From contig NZ_CP071454.1 of assembly GCF_017352135.1 (NCBI RefSeq), positions 3,993,001-4,057,000 on the forward strand: a DNA stretch of 64,000 nucleotides, given 5' to 3'. Made by a program: the position numbers and the translations under genes. Below are positions 45,178 through 53,548 of the stretch, piece after piece (position 1 is the stretch's first letter; the number at the start of each line of letters is the position of its first letter). This DNA comes from Rhizobium lentis. Lineage in GTDB: Bacteria; Pseudomonadota; Alphaproteobacteria; Rhizobiales; Rhizobiaceae. Under the pieces are notes generated by a model. That model made no database searches. It had not been told where the DNA came from and saw only the letters and a list, made by a program, of their open reading frames with translations.

Positions 45178-46437
45178 ATGACCAGAATGAAATCGATCGG
45201 CGCGGCTTTTGCCGCGGTTCTTTTAAGTTCCGTTGCCGCCCATGCCGGCGACGTGCGCATCATGTGGTATTCCGACGGCGGCGAAGGCGAGGTGATCAAG
45301 GATCTGCTGGCGCGCTTCTCGAAGGCCAATCCCGATGTCAATGTCATCCTTGATGAGGTTTCCTATGACGTCATCAAGGAACAGCTCCCGGTGCAACTGG
45401 AAGCCGGGCAGGGGCCGGATATCGCCCGCGTCACCAATCTGAAGGCGTTGGCGCCGCACTGGCTCGATCTTCGCCCGCTCCTCGCCGACGCCAAATATTG
45501 GGACGACAATTTCGGCGCCCAGGCCGACTGGATGCGTCCCGACGGCTCGGACGCCATCACCGGCTTCATGACGCAGCTGACGCTGACCGGCGGCTTTGTC
45601 AACAAGACGCTGTTCGAGCAGGCCGGCGTCGAAATTCCCGGCCCGAAGGCAACCTGGGACGACTGGGCGGCGGCAGCGAGGAAAGTCGCCGACAGCCAGA
45701 AGGTCTTCGCCATGGCGATCGACCGGTCCGGCCACCGCGTCACCGGTCCTAATATCTCTTACGGGGCGAACTATATCGCCGCCGACGGCAAGCCGGCGCC
45801 GCTCGATCAGGGCGCCAAAGAATTTCTTAGCCGCTTCGTCAAATGGAACGAGGACGGCACCGTCAACAAGGACGTCTGGGTAAGCGCTGCCGGCACGACC
45901 TATCGCTCTGCTGCCGAAGACTTCATCAATGGTGGTCTTGCCTATTACTATTCCGGCAGCTGGCAGGTTTCGGCCTTCGCCCAGAAGATCGGCGACAGTT
46001 TCGACTGGGTCATGGCCGGAAGCCCGTGCGGCACCGTCGCCTGCAGCGGCATGCAGGGTGGCGCGGGCATGGTTTCAGTGAAGTACACCAAGAACCCGAA
46101 GGACGTCGCCAAGGTGATGGATTACCTGGCAAATGCAGACGTGCAGAAGGAATTTGCCGAGCGTAGCCTGTTCATTCCGGCGCATAAGGGGGTGGCCGCC
46201 GGTCCGGTGGACTTCAAGACGGACAATCCGCATGTGCAGGCTGCGCTAAAGGCCTTTGTCGAATCGGCAGGTCAGACGGCAGCCGCTGCGGTGAAACTGC
46301 CGGGTTGGAAGTGGTCGGATGCCTATTACAGCGCCATCGTCGCCCGCATCAGCCAGGTGATCGCCGGCGAAATGAAGCTCGACGACGCCTATGCCCGCAT
46401 CGACGAGGACATCAAGGCCAAGGTTGGCGGCAACTGA
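45178..46437 (+). CDS. Sugar ABC transporter substrate-binding protein (CUT1)
   Basis: A 419-residue family 1 binding protein with a signal peptide (MTRMKSIGAAFAAVLLSSVA, cleavage near AHA-G), then VRIMWYSDGGEGEVIKDLLA and LEAGQGPDIARVTNLKALAP. Two cysteines in CGTVACSGMQGG could form a disulfide. GGAGGAGGAG lies directly upstream. It follows the 838-residue protein gene by 63 bases and probably binds the oligosaccharide which that enzyme degrades. Confidence 0.93.
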   Translation: MTRMKSIGAAFAAVLLSSVAAHAGDVRIMWYSDGGEGEVIKDLLARFSKANPDVNVILDEVSYDVIKEQLPVQLEAGQGPDIARVTNLKALAPHWLDLRPLLADAKYWDDNFGAQADWMRPDGSDAITGFMTQLTLTGGFVNKTLFEQAGVEIPGPKATWDDWAAAARKVADSQKVFAMAIDRSGHRVTGPNISYGANYIAADGKPAPLDQGAKEFLSRFVKWNEDGTVNKDVWVSAAGTTYRSAAEDFINGGLAYYYSGSWQVSAFAQKIGDSFDWVMAGSPCGTVACSGMQGGAGMVSVKYTKNPKDVAKVMDYLANADVQKEFAERSLFIPAHKGVAAGPVDFKTDNPHVQAALKAFVESAGQTAAAAVKLPGWKWSDAYYSAIVARISQVIAGEMKLDDAYARIDEDIKAKVGGN

Positions 46438-46448
46438 CGGACGAACGG

Positions 46449-47486
46449 ATGGCGGAGAAGACGGTCTCTTCCGAACCGCCGGCGAAAGCCGGTCTGCGGC
46501 AGGCGCTCCTGACGCCTGTCGGGCTTGCCATGGGAATCGTCGATATCCCCATGCGCGCCTGGCAGAAGCTGACGGGGCTGAACGGCATGGCCGGCGTCTT
46601 CCTGGCGCCCAACATGGTGATCTTTTCCGTCTTCGTCCTGCTGCCGCTGGTCATAAACTTCATCTATTCGACCACGAGCGGCGGCGCCATTTTTCTGCCG
46701 AACAGAACCTATGTCGGCGCCGAACAGTATCGCATCCTGTTCGATTGCGGTTCTTATCTGGACCCGTCGACCTGTGCCGCCGACACCTTCTGGGCCGCCG
46801 TGCGCAACACCGCCGTCTTTGTCGTCTTCCAGGTGACGGCGATGCTGATCGCCGCACTGGCGACCGCGCTGATCCTCAACCGCGAGCTTTCCAATCGCGG
46901 CTTCTGGCGCGCCGTCTTCTTCTTCCCGGTGCTGCTGTCGCCTGTTGTCGTCGGTCTGATCTGGAAGTGGATCCTTCAGCGTGAGGGCCTGTTGAACTAT
47001 GCGCTCAGCCCCTTCGGTTTCGAGCCATTTTCCTGGCTCAGTGATCGTTTCTGGGCCTTCTTCTTCGCCGTCTTCGTCTCGGTCTGGGCGCATATGGGCT
47101 TTTACGCGCTGATCCTGCTCGCAGGCCTGCAGGCGATACCGAAGGATCTCTACGAGGCGGCGGCGATGGACAAGGCGAGCCCCACCCGCATCTTCCGGCG
47201 CATCACCCTGCCACTCTTGATGCCGAACCTCATCGTCGTCCTGGTCCTGGCGCTGATCCGCGCCGTGCAGATATTCGACGAGGTATTCGTGCTCACCGGC
47301 GGCGGACCGGGCACCAGCACCATGTATATCACCCAGTTCATTTACGAGACCGGCTTTGCCAGTTCACTGCGCAATCCGGGGCTTGCCTCGGCCGCCTCGA
47401 TCCTGATGGGCATCGTGCTCGTCATCCTGACGCTTGTTCAGCTCGCTGCAAGCAGCCGCAACGAGAAGAAGGGAACACGCCGATGA
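46449..47486 (+). CDS. Sugar ABC transporter permease 1 (CUT1)
   Basis: A 345-residue MalF-like permease with a longer N-terminal cytoplasmic region (about 45 residues) before the first helix MVIFSVFVLLPLVINFIY. The first periplasmic loop contains two cysteines (FDCGSYLDPSTCAAD). The EAA loop reads EAAAMDKASPTRIFRRITLP; FVLTGGGPGTSTMYITQF follows. It overlaps the second permease gene by 4 bases. Confidence 0.93.
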   Translation: MAEKTVSSEPPAKAGLRQALLTPVGLAMGIVDIPMRAWQKLTGLNGMAGVFLAPNMVIFSVFVLLPLVINFIYSTTSGGAIFLPNRTYVGAEQYRILFDCGSYLDPSTCAADTFWAAVRNTAVFVVFQVTAMLIAALATALILNRELSNRGFWRAVFFFPVLLSPVVVGLIWKWILQREGLLNYALSPFGFEPFSWLSDRFWAFFFAVFVSVWAHMGFYALILLAGLQAIPKDLYEAAAMDKASPTRIFRRITLPLLMPNLIVVLVLALIRAVQIFDEVFVLTGGGPGTSTMYITQFIYETGFASSLRNPGLASAASILMGIVLVILTLVQLAASSRNEKKGTRR

Positions 47487-48532
47487 GCGCGGTCACGACC
47501 TTCCTCCTGCGTCGCCGCGGCCGCGGCTGGCACTGGACCGATGTCGTAACCTGGATCTGGCTGATCTCGGGCGTTTTCCTGATGTTCGGCCCGGCCGTCT
47601 GGCTGGTCTTTTCCTCGTTCAAGACGCCGGCCGCCCTTGCCGAATTCCCGCCGTCCTTCCTGCCCTATGTCACCGAGCAGGCCGTGGTGCCGGGTTACGA
47701 CAAACCATTGCCGCTCTACAACGTGACGATGCCGGATGGCAGCACCTACGTGCTTGCCGAAGTCCGCCGCATCGGCATCATGGGTCAGATGGTCGATCCA
47801 AAACAGCCTGGCGAAATCGTCAAGGTCAACATCAAGGACCGTACGCCGGTGCGTGAGGTCGAATTCGCGACCAACAACTACACCGAACCGTTCCAGCGCT
47901 TCGATTTCTTTCTGTTCCTGCGCAATTCCGTCTTTGTGACGGTCGTGGCCACGGCCATTACGCTGCTCGTCAATTCCATGGCCGCCTTCGCGCTGTCGAA
48001 ATATCAGTTCCCCGGCCGCACCGCCGTCATGCTGATGATCCTGGCGACGCTGATGGTGCCGCTCTCGGTCATCGTCGTGCCGCTCTATTCCGTCATCGGC
48101 AGCCTGAACCTCTTCGACAGCCTCTGGGGCGTCATTCTGCCGACCGTCGCCACCCCGACCGGGGTCTTCCTGCTCCGCCAATACATGCTGACCATCCCGG
48201 ACGAGCTGATCGACGCCGCGCGCATGGACAAGGCGAGCGAATGGCAGATCTACTGGCGCATCATCCTGCCGCTGTCAGCGCCGGCGCTGGCGGTGCTGGC
48301 GATCTTCTCGGTCGTCTGGCGCTGGAACGACTTCCTCTGGCCGCTGATCGTGCTGTCACGCAAGGAGCTCTATACGCTGCAGGTCGGCCTCAACGTCTAT
48401 GCCGGCGAGCTCAATGTGCAATGGCATTACATCCTCGCCATGACCGTCGTCTCGATGATTCCCGTCGTGCTGATCTTCGTCTTCCTGCAGCGCTTCATCA
48501 CCACAGGCATCGCAGGTTCCGGACTGAAATAG
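47483..48532 (+). CDS. Sugar ABC transporter permease 2 (CUT1) with enlarged periplasmic loop
   Basis: A 349-residue MalG-like permease, about 60 residues longer than usual. The extra length is between the first and second helices (from EFPPSFLPYVTEQAVV to EFATNNYTEPFQRFDF) and includes a beta-rich insert. The EAA loop reads DAARMDKASEWQIYWRIILP, and VVWRWNDFLWPLIVLSRKEL precedes the last helix. The insert may contact the binding protein. Confidence 0.92.
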   Translation: MSAVTTFLLRRRGRGWHWTDVVTWIWLISGVFLMFGPAVWLVFSSFKTPAALAEFPPSFLPYVTEQAVVPGYDKPLPLYNVTMPDGSTYVLAEVRRIGIMGQMVDPKQPGEIVKVNIKDRTPVREVEFATNNYTEPFQRFDFFLFLRNSVFVTVVATAITLLVNSMAAFALSKYQFPGRTAVMLMILATLMVPLSVIVVPLYSVIGSLNLFDSLWGVILPTVATPTGVFLLRQYMLTIPDELIDAARMDKASEWQIYWRIILPLSAPALAVLAIFSVVWRWNDFLWPLIVLSRKELYTLQVGLNVYAGELNVQWHYILAMTVVSMIPVVLIFVFLQRFITTGIAGSGLK

Positions 48533-48562
48533 GCCAGCGCCACGTATAAAACAGGAGAGTGC

Positions 48563-49642
48563 ATGAGCGGGCTCGAGCTCAGGAACATCGTCAAGAATTT
48601 CGGCGCAGTCGAGGTCATTCGCGATGTCTCGCTTGCCGTCAATGATGGCGAGTTCGTCGCTTTCGTCGGCCCGTCCGGCTGTGGAAAATCGACGCTGTTG
48701 CGGCTCATCGCCGGCCTCGACAAGCCCACCGGCGGCACGATCGCCATCGACGGCAAGGACGTCACCGCGATCGGCGCCGCCGACCGGGGCCTCGCCATGG
48801 TCTTCCAGTCCTACGCGCTCTATCCGCATATGAGTGTCAGGGAAAACCTTGCCTTCGGTCTGGAGAATACCAAGGTGGCGAAGGCCGAGATCGAGGCGCG
48901 TATCGCTGACGCCGCCCGCATGCTCGAGATCGAGCCTTTCCTTAAGCGCCGTCCGGGCCAGCTCTCCGGCGGCCAGCGCCAGCGTGTCGCGATCGGCCGC
49001 GCCATCGTTCGCCGTCCGGATGCCTTCCTGCTCGACGAGCCGCTGTCCAATCTCGACGCCGAACTCAGGGTCAGCATGCGCGCCGAGCTCGCCGCCCTCC
49101 ACGCCCGCCTGAAGGCGACGATGATCTATGTCACCCATGACCAGGTCGAGGCGATGACGCTCGCAAACCGCATCGTCGTCTTGAGAGGCGGCAAGATCGA
49201 GCAGGTGGGAACACCGCTGGAACTCTACAACAAACCGGCAAACCGCTTCGTCGCCGGCTTCATCGGCGCGCCCCATATGAATTTCCTCGAAGGCTCCATT
49301 GTCGGCCACGACGGCGGTTTCACTGAGGTCGAAACCGTCGGCGGCCACCGTCTTTCCGTTATTGCCAACGACGCGGGCCCAATCGGCGACAGGGTCAGCA
49401 TCGGCATCCGGCCACAGCACATCACCCTTGCCGACGGGGCGAGCGCGAGCAAGCTGGACACCCGCGTCACCCTGGTCGAAGAACTGGGTTCCGAAACCGT
49501 TGTCCACGCCGAAGCTGCGGGCAAGAAGCTGATCGCCGTCTTTGCCGGCCAGCAGCGCATGAAATCGGGCGACAGCCTGCCTCTGCATCTCGACCCGGCT
49601 GTGCTGCATCTCTTCGGCGAGGATGGCCGGCGTCTATCTTGA
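48563..49642 (+). CDS. Sugar ABC transporter ATP-binding protein (UgpC/MalK type)
   Basis: A 359-residue ATPase: Walker A GPSGCGKST, Q-loop VFQSYALYPHM, signature [15 protein letters not shown], Walker [22 protein letters not shown], and a C-terminal TOBE domain (VSIGIRPQHI). GGAGAG lies upstream. It is very close to the ATPase at 31908, a sign of shared ancestry of the two CUT1 systems. It is the last gene of the operon. Confidence 0.95.
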   Translation: MSGLELRNIVKNFGAVEVIRDVSLAVNDGEFVAFVGPSGCGKSTLLRLIAGLDKPTGGTIAIDGKDVTAIGAADRGLAMVFQSYALYPHMSVRENLAFGLENTKVAKAEIEARIADAARMLEIEPFLKRRPGQLSGGQRQRVAIGRAIVRRPDAFLLDEPLSNLDAELRVSMRAELAALHARLKATMIYVTHDQVEAMTLANRIVVLRGGKIEQVGTPLELYNKPANRFVAGFIGAPHMNFLEGSIVGHDGGFTEVETVGGHRLSVIANDAGPIGDRVSIGIRPQHITLADGASASKLDTRVTLVEELGSETVVHAEAAGKKLIAVFAGQQRMKSGDSLPLHLDPAVLHLFGEDGRRLS

Positions 49643-49672
49643 TGCCTCAGCGTCCAACCCACAAGCCATTCG

Positions 49673-50088
49673 TCAAACCGTAACTTCGCTCTGTCCGCGC
49701 GAGAATCTTATCTGCAGCCAAAGCCTGAGGGCGAAATAACCGCAGGCAATTAGCGACGACGGTACGGCAAGGATCAAAAAAAAACAGATAAAAGACGAAA
49801 ATCCCACTGACCGCCATCGAGAAATAACAGAAAGTAAATCAATATAACCAGGCATAAAGATAAAATAAATGTTAGAAACGACCAGAAAAATGGGTGTGAA
49901 TGTACTTTGTCGTATTTAAATATAGTAAATATCGAGATTATGACTGGTATTGAAAAAATAAACTTAAGAACAAATGTTATAAGTCCAATTCCTTCAAAGA
50001 GAAACGGAATATGGCCCAATGTCATGCCTACGAAGTACGATTGTAAGAGCAGGCCTCTCTGAGGCATTTCGAGATTGAGTTTCTTCAT
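49673..50088 (-). pseudogene. AT-rich membrane-protein gene split at a run of nine T
   Basis: The first frame (50088 down to 49774) encodes 104 residues with three hydrophobic segments (GMTLGHIPFLFEGIGLITFV, FIFSIPVIISIFTIF, FFWSFLTFILSLCLVILIYF) and stops just after a nine-base homopolymer (A on the plus strand, 49776-49784). One more T would continue the frame into FFLILAVPSSLIACGYFALR and end at 49673 after a basic tail, giving a protein of about 138 residues. So this is either a frameshifted gene, a phase-variable one, or a sequencing error. The base content is strikingly AT-rich and unlike its neighbours, suggesting transfer. No family is recognised. Confidence 0.55.
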
Positions 50089-50150
50089 CTTCGTGGCCGT
50101 GTCATATCTACGATGCTATCGAAATACCCGACCATCTTCAAGGATCACGA

Positions 50151-50180
50151 AAAAGCCCGCGCCGGATACAAGGCGCGGGC
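50151..50180 (-). terminator. Rho-independent terminator of the stress-peptide gene
   Basis: A 9-bp perfect GC stem GCCCGCGCC/GGCGCGGGC (50155-50163 with 50172-50180), 8-base loop, followed on the minus strand by TTTTTC. It lies 23 bases after the stop of the gene at 50203. Confidence 0.88.
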
Positions 50181-50202
50181 CGAGTTTCATGTCACGACAG
50201 CT

Positions 50203-50385
50203 TTAGTGGCTGTTCTTGTGGCTTTGTTGACCAGCCTTTACATGCTGCTCATGGCTGCCGCCGCGGGTTCCGCTGGACTGCGCGTCGCGGCCGCCTGAAG
50301 AGGCGCTGCGGGTATTGGAGTCGTTCTTGTGACTCTGCTGCCCAGCCTTGACGTGCTGTTCATGGGTTCCACCTTGGTTTGCCAT
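50203..50385 (-). CDS. Small repeat-containing stress peptide
   Basis: A 60-residue very hydrophilic protein made of two copies of HEQHVKAGQQSHKN (residues about 8-21 and 45-58) separated by a Ser/Gly/Arg-rich linker. Such repeats resemble KGG-type general stress proteins of Gram-negative bacteria; it is probably disordered and protective. The start (MANQGGT) has AAGGAG upstream. A GGAAC-N16-GGTT candidate EcfG promoter is 50-74 bases upstream and a strong terminator follows. Confidence 0.8.
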   Translation of the reverse strand: MANQGGTHEQHVKAGQQSHKNDSNTRSASSGGRDAQSSGTRGGSHEQHVKAGQQSHKNSH

Positions 50386-50714
50386 TCGGTTTCTCCTTGG
50401 TTTTGAACTGAGGCCACGTCGACCTCCTGTTGACAACCGTGCGCCGGCGCAAGCGTTCCGCATTTTAATATTTCGTGATCTCGCCCGAAAAGATGAGGAG
50501 GCGGGCCGGGCGGGTCGGGAGCACGTTTGCCATTTCGTCGGCCATCGGAAGAAAGCGGAAAAATTCCGATGTTCTCCAGCGCCGCGTCCGCTTGGCGCGG
50601 CCCGCAGCCCCGCTTCGAAAACCGCCCGGTTCACGGCCCTGCTAAGGCTGCGGGACTCTTTTCAAATGGAGGGGCCGCTCTAACTTAAAGCCTATCTGAT
50701 GAAAGGAGAAAACC
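50386..50714. other. Divergent promoter region
   Basis: About 330 bases between the stress-peptide gene and the 69-residue gene. It contains the EcfG-like promoter of the former (50435-50459) and the AAAGGAG ribosome site of the latter. No other element was recognised. Confidence 0.5.
50435..50459 (-). promoter_or_regulatory. Candidate EcfG promoter for the stress peptide
   Basis: Minus strand GGAAC (50459-50455), 16-base spacer, GGTT (50438-50435), the same -10 variant and spacing as at 831-855. It lies 50 bases upstream of the start codon. Confidence 0.6.
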
Positions 50715-50924
50715 ATGACCGACGCACCGAAAACGGCGACCCCGGCGCGAAGAGTGTTGCGTGGCCGCCCCTACAGCATCAACGAATTTGCCAGGAAATA
50801 CCGGTTGGACGACAAGGAGGCCAAGCGTCTCTACGAGAAGTTCGGCCCCTCTGCCACTGAACTCGATCTGCTGATGGCGGCAAAGCGGCGCCCGCCTGGG
50901 CTCCCCACCAGTCTCGACGCCTGA
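50715..50924 (+). CDS. Small hypothetical protein
   Basis: A 69-residue basic protein: a Thr/Ala/Pro-rich N-terminus, then a helical domain GRPYSINEFARKYRLDDKEA, KRLYEKFGPSATELDLLMAA and a Pro-rich end. The central part loosely recalls DUF3606-type small stress proteins or a mini helix-turn-helix, but the match is too weak to name. ATG has AAAGGAG upstream. The GFA gene follows after 8 bases. Confidence 0.65.
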   Translation: MTDAPKTATPARRVLRGRPYSINEFARKYRLDDKEAKRLYEKFGPSATELDLLMAAKRRPPGLPTSLDA

Positions 50925-50932
50925 CGGCCGCC

Positions 50933-51306
50933 ATGCGGTTGCGAACCGGAAGTTGCCTCTGCGGGGCGGTCGCCTATCACGTGGAAGGCGAGCCGCTCCG
51001 CGTCGGCCTTTGTCACTGCGCCGATTGCCGTAAATCGAGCGGTTCCGCCTTCGTCTTCTTCGCGCTTTGGCCGCGCGGAGATTTTTCCTACACGGGCGAG
51101 ATCGCCACCTTCGCCGGCCGCAGCTTCTGCCCGGCTTGCGGCAGCAGGCTTTTCTGCCTGCAGGAGGAGGCGGTGGAAATCCGTCTCGGCTCGCTCGACG
51201 GTCCCCGACCGACCTTGAGCCGACCTCTGAAATCTGGATCAAGCGGCGCGAAGCGTGGCTGCATCCGCTACCGGGCGCTGAGCAATATGCCGAGGATGCC
51301 GATTGA
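50933..51306 (+). pseudogene. GFA (glutathione-dependent formaldehyde-activating-like) protein gene with a frameshift
   Basis: The start encodes a typical GFA-family zinc protein: GSCLCGAVAYHVEGE, CHCADCRKSSGSAF and SFCPACGSRLF keep all expected Cys pairs. After LGSLDG (near 51207) the frame goes wrong; the family C-terminus PTDLEPTSEIWIKRREAWLH, then PLPGAEQYAEDAD, continues in another frame to a TGA at 51304-51306. One base is missing near GGTCCCC; restoring it gives a normal length of about 124 residues. As written, the product runs on to 51316 with a foreign tail. The zinc sites are intact, but the C-terminal strand is lost. Confidence 0.8.
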
Positions 51307-51532
51307 CGGACGATGAAGCGTGTCGCGATCCTTCTGGTCGCTCGCCACGTTTCCGCTCTTTTGTTTCTGTCCGTCGTCAGAGCGCGCCAAAAACTTGACT
51401 TTCCTTACCAATATTTCATTTCACCCATCCGTAATTCCGTGCCAGTTCGGCGGCAACGCTAATTCCCGGTTCATCTGCGGTGTGATTATTTCATTGCAGG
51501 GCCGAAGCGGCCACTGACTGATCGAGGATGAC

Positions 51533-52819
51533 ATGAATGAAATCGTAGGCGGCGAGGGAGCAAAGGCCGGCGCGACGCCCGACCTCGCAGCGGTTCTTGC
51601 CGCGTCGGGAAGGCAGAACAGGCGCAGCCGCTGGCGCGGACGCCTGCTCGTTCTGCTGCTCCTCCTCGCTGCCGCCGCGGCTGCCGGTTACTTCTATGTC
51701 GGGCGCGGGGAAAGCGAAGTAAGCTACACCACGCAGCCGGCAAAACGCGGCGACCTGACGGTGCTTGTCACCGCCACCGGTTCGGTGCAGCCGACCGAGC
51801 AGGTGGATATATCGAGCGAACTTTCCGGCACCGTGCGCGACGTCAACGTCGATTATAACAGCACGATCAAGGCAGGTGACGTGCTGGCGCAGCTCGACAC
51901 CAATAAGCTCGAAGCGGATGTGAAGAGCTCGCGCGCCAAGGTCAATTCGGCCAAGGCGAATGTCGCCAAGGCCAATGCCGATCTCGAATCGGCAAGCACC
52001 TCGCTGGAGCGGTTGAAGAGCCTGGTCAGGAGCAACGTCTCCACGCAGCAGAGCCTCGACGACGCCACCTACAAGTATGATTCCGCCGTCGCCGCCAAAC
52101 AGATCAACGAAGCCGAGGTGCTCGCGTCTGAGGCCGACCTGCAGCTTGCCGAGGTCAATCTCGCCAAGGCAAAGATCGTCTCGCCGATCGACGGCGTGAT
52201 CCTCACCCGTTCGGTCAATCCGGGCGCCACCGTCGCAGCCTCACTTTCGGCGCCCATTCTCTTTACCATTGCCGGCGACCTGAAGAAGATGGAGCTGCAG
52301 GTTGATGTCGACGAGGCCGATGTCGGCAAGATCGCCGTCGGCCAGAAGGCGAAGTTTACCGTCGATGCCTATCCCGACCGGTCCTTCCCCGCCGAGATCG
52401 AGCAGATCCGCTTCGCCTCCGAAGTGGTAAACAATGTGGTGACCTATAAGGCGGTGCTCTCGGTCGACAATGCCGACCTGCTGCTGCGCCCCGGGATGAC
52501 GGCGACCGCCGACATCACCGTCGAGGCTGTCAAGGACACGCTGATGGTGCCGAACGCCGCCCTGCGTTATGCCCCACCGCAGGCGGAACGGCGCGGACGC
52601 GGCATTCTCGGAATCTTCGGGCCGCCCCGCCGGCGCGGCGGCGATTCCGGTCCGGCGCTGACGGGCGCGCAGCGCCGCGTCTGGGTGCTGCGCGACGGCC
52701 GCTCCACGCCCGTCATCATTCAGGTCGGTTCGTCCGACGGCCAGTTCACCCAGGTGGTCTCTGGCGAAGTCAGGGAAAACGACGCGCTGGTGACCGACGC
52801 CACGGTGCGGACGAAGTAG
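51533..52819 (+). CDS. MacA/HlyD-type periplasmic adaptor (membrane fusion protein)
   Basis: A 428-residue adaptor. A basic N-terminus is followed by one membrane anchor (LLVLLLLLAAAAAAGYFYVG, residues about 38-57), a barrel-sandwich hybrid (VLVTATGSVQPTEQVDISSE), a long alpha-hairpin (about 125-205, Ala/Lys-rich, AKVNSAKANVAKANADLESA) and beta-barrel domains ending near residue 428. It links an inner-membrane ABC pump to an outer-membrane channel. The ATPase and permease genes follow at once; no TolC-like gene is in the window. Confidence 0.93.
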   Translation: MNEIVGGEGAKAGATPDLAAVLAASGRQNRRSRWRGRLLVLLLLLAAAAAAGYFYVGRGESEVSYTTQPAKRGDLTVLVTATGSVQPTEQVDISSELSGTVRDVNVDYNSTIKAGDVLAQLDTNKLEADVKSSRAKVNSAKANVAKANADLESASTSLERLKSLVRSNVSTQQSLDDATYKYDSAVAAKQINEAEVLASEADLQLAEVNLAKAKIVSPIDGVILTRSVNPGATVAASLSAPILFTIAGDLKKMELQVDVDEADVGKIAVGQKAKFTVDAYPDRSFPAEIEQIRFASEVVNNVVTYKAVLSVDNADLLLRPGMTATADITVEAVKDTLMVPNAALRYAPPQAERRGRGILGIFGPPRRRGGDSGPALTGAQRRVWVLRDGRSTPVIIQVGSSDGQFTQVVSGEVRENDALVTDATVRTK

Positions 52820-52831
52820 GCGGAGAGACGG

Positions 52832-53548
52832 ATGGCAAGCCCGCCGCTCATCGAATTCAGGCAGGTCTCGAAAATCTATGGCGAGGGCGAGGCGGCGATC
52901 CGCGCTCTCGACCATGTCGATCTGGCGATTGCTGCCCATGAATTCGTCGCGATCATGGGGCCATCCGGCTCCGGCAAGTCGACGGCGATGAACATTCTCG
53001 GCTGCCTCGACGTGCCGACATCGGGCGACTACATCTTCCAGGGCATCCCGACCAGCGACTTCGACCGAAGCCAGCTAACGCTGTTGCGCCGCCACATGCT
53101 GGGCTTCGTCTTCCAGGGTTTCAACCTCCTGTCGCGCACCTCGGCGGTCGAGAATGTCGAATTGCCGCTGATCTATCGCGGCATGGCGGTGCGTGAACGG
53201 CGTGAACGGGCGCACGAGGCGCTGGCGCTGGTCGGCCTCTCCGGCCGCGAGCATCACAAGACGCAGGAGCTTTCAGGCGGCCAGCAGCAGCGAGTCGCCA
53301 TCGCCCGCGCCATCGTCACCGAGCCGGCGCTGCTGCTCGCCGACGAACCGACGGGCAACCTCGACACGAAGACCAGTGTCGAAATCATGGACTTGTTGAC
53401 CCGGCTGAACCGCGAGCAGGGGATCACCATCGTCATGGTCACGCATGAGCCCGATATCGCCGCTTATGCGGAGCGGCTGCTGCGTTTCGTCGACGGCAAG
53501 CTGGAGACGGAGGCCGAGCATCGGAGGAGGGCGGATCATGTTCTTTGA
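52832..53548 (+). CDS. ABC transporter ATP-binding protein (MacB/LolD type)
   Basis: A 238-residue ATPase: Walker [11 protein letters not shown]-loop [20 protein letters not shown] (typical of MacB/LolD), signature [15 protein letters not shown], Walker [12 protein letters not shown]. In MacB of E. coli this domain is fused to the permease; here it is separate. Its end overlaps the permease gene by 11 bases. Confidence 0.95.
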   Translation: MASPPLIEFRQVSKIYGEGEAAIRALDHVDLAIAAHEFVAIMGPSGSGKSTAMNILGCLDVPTSGDYIFQGIPTSDFDRSQLTLLRRHMLGFVFQGFNLLSRTSAVENVELPLIYRGMAVRERRERAHEALALVGLSGREHHKTQELSGGQQQRVAIARAIVTEPALLLADEPTGNLDTKTSVEIMDLLTRLNREQGITIVMVTHEPDIAAYAERLLRFVDGKLETEAEHRRRADHVL

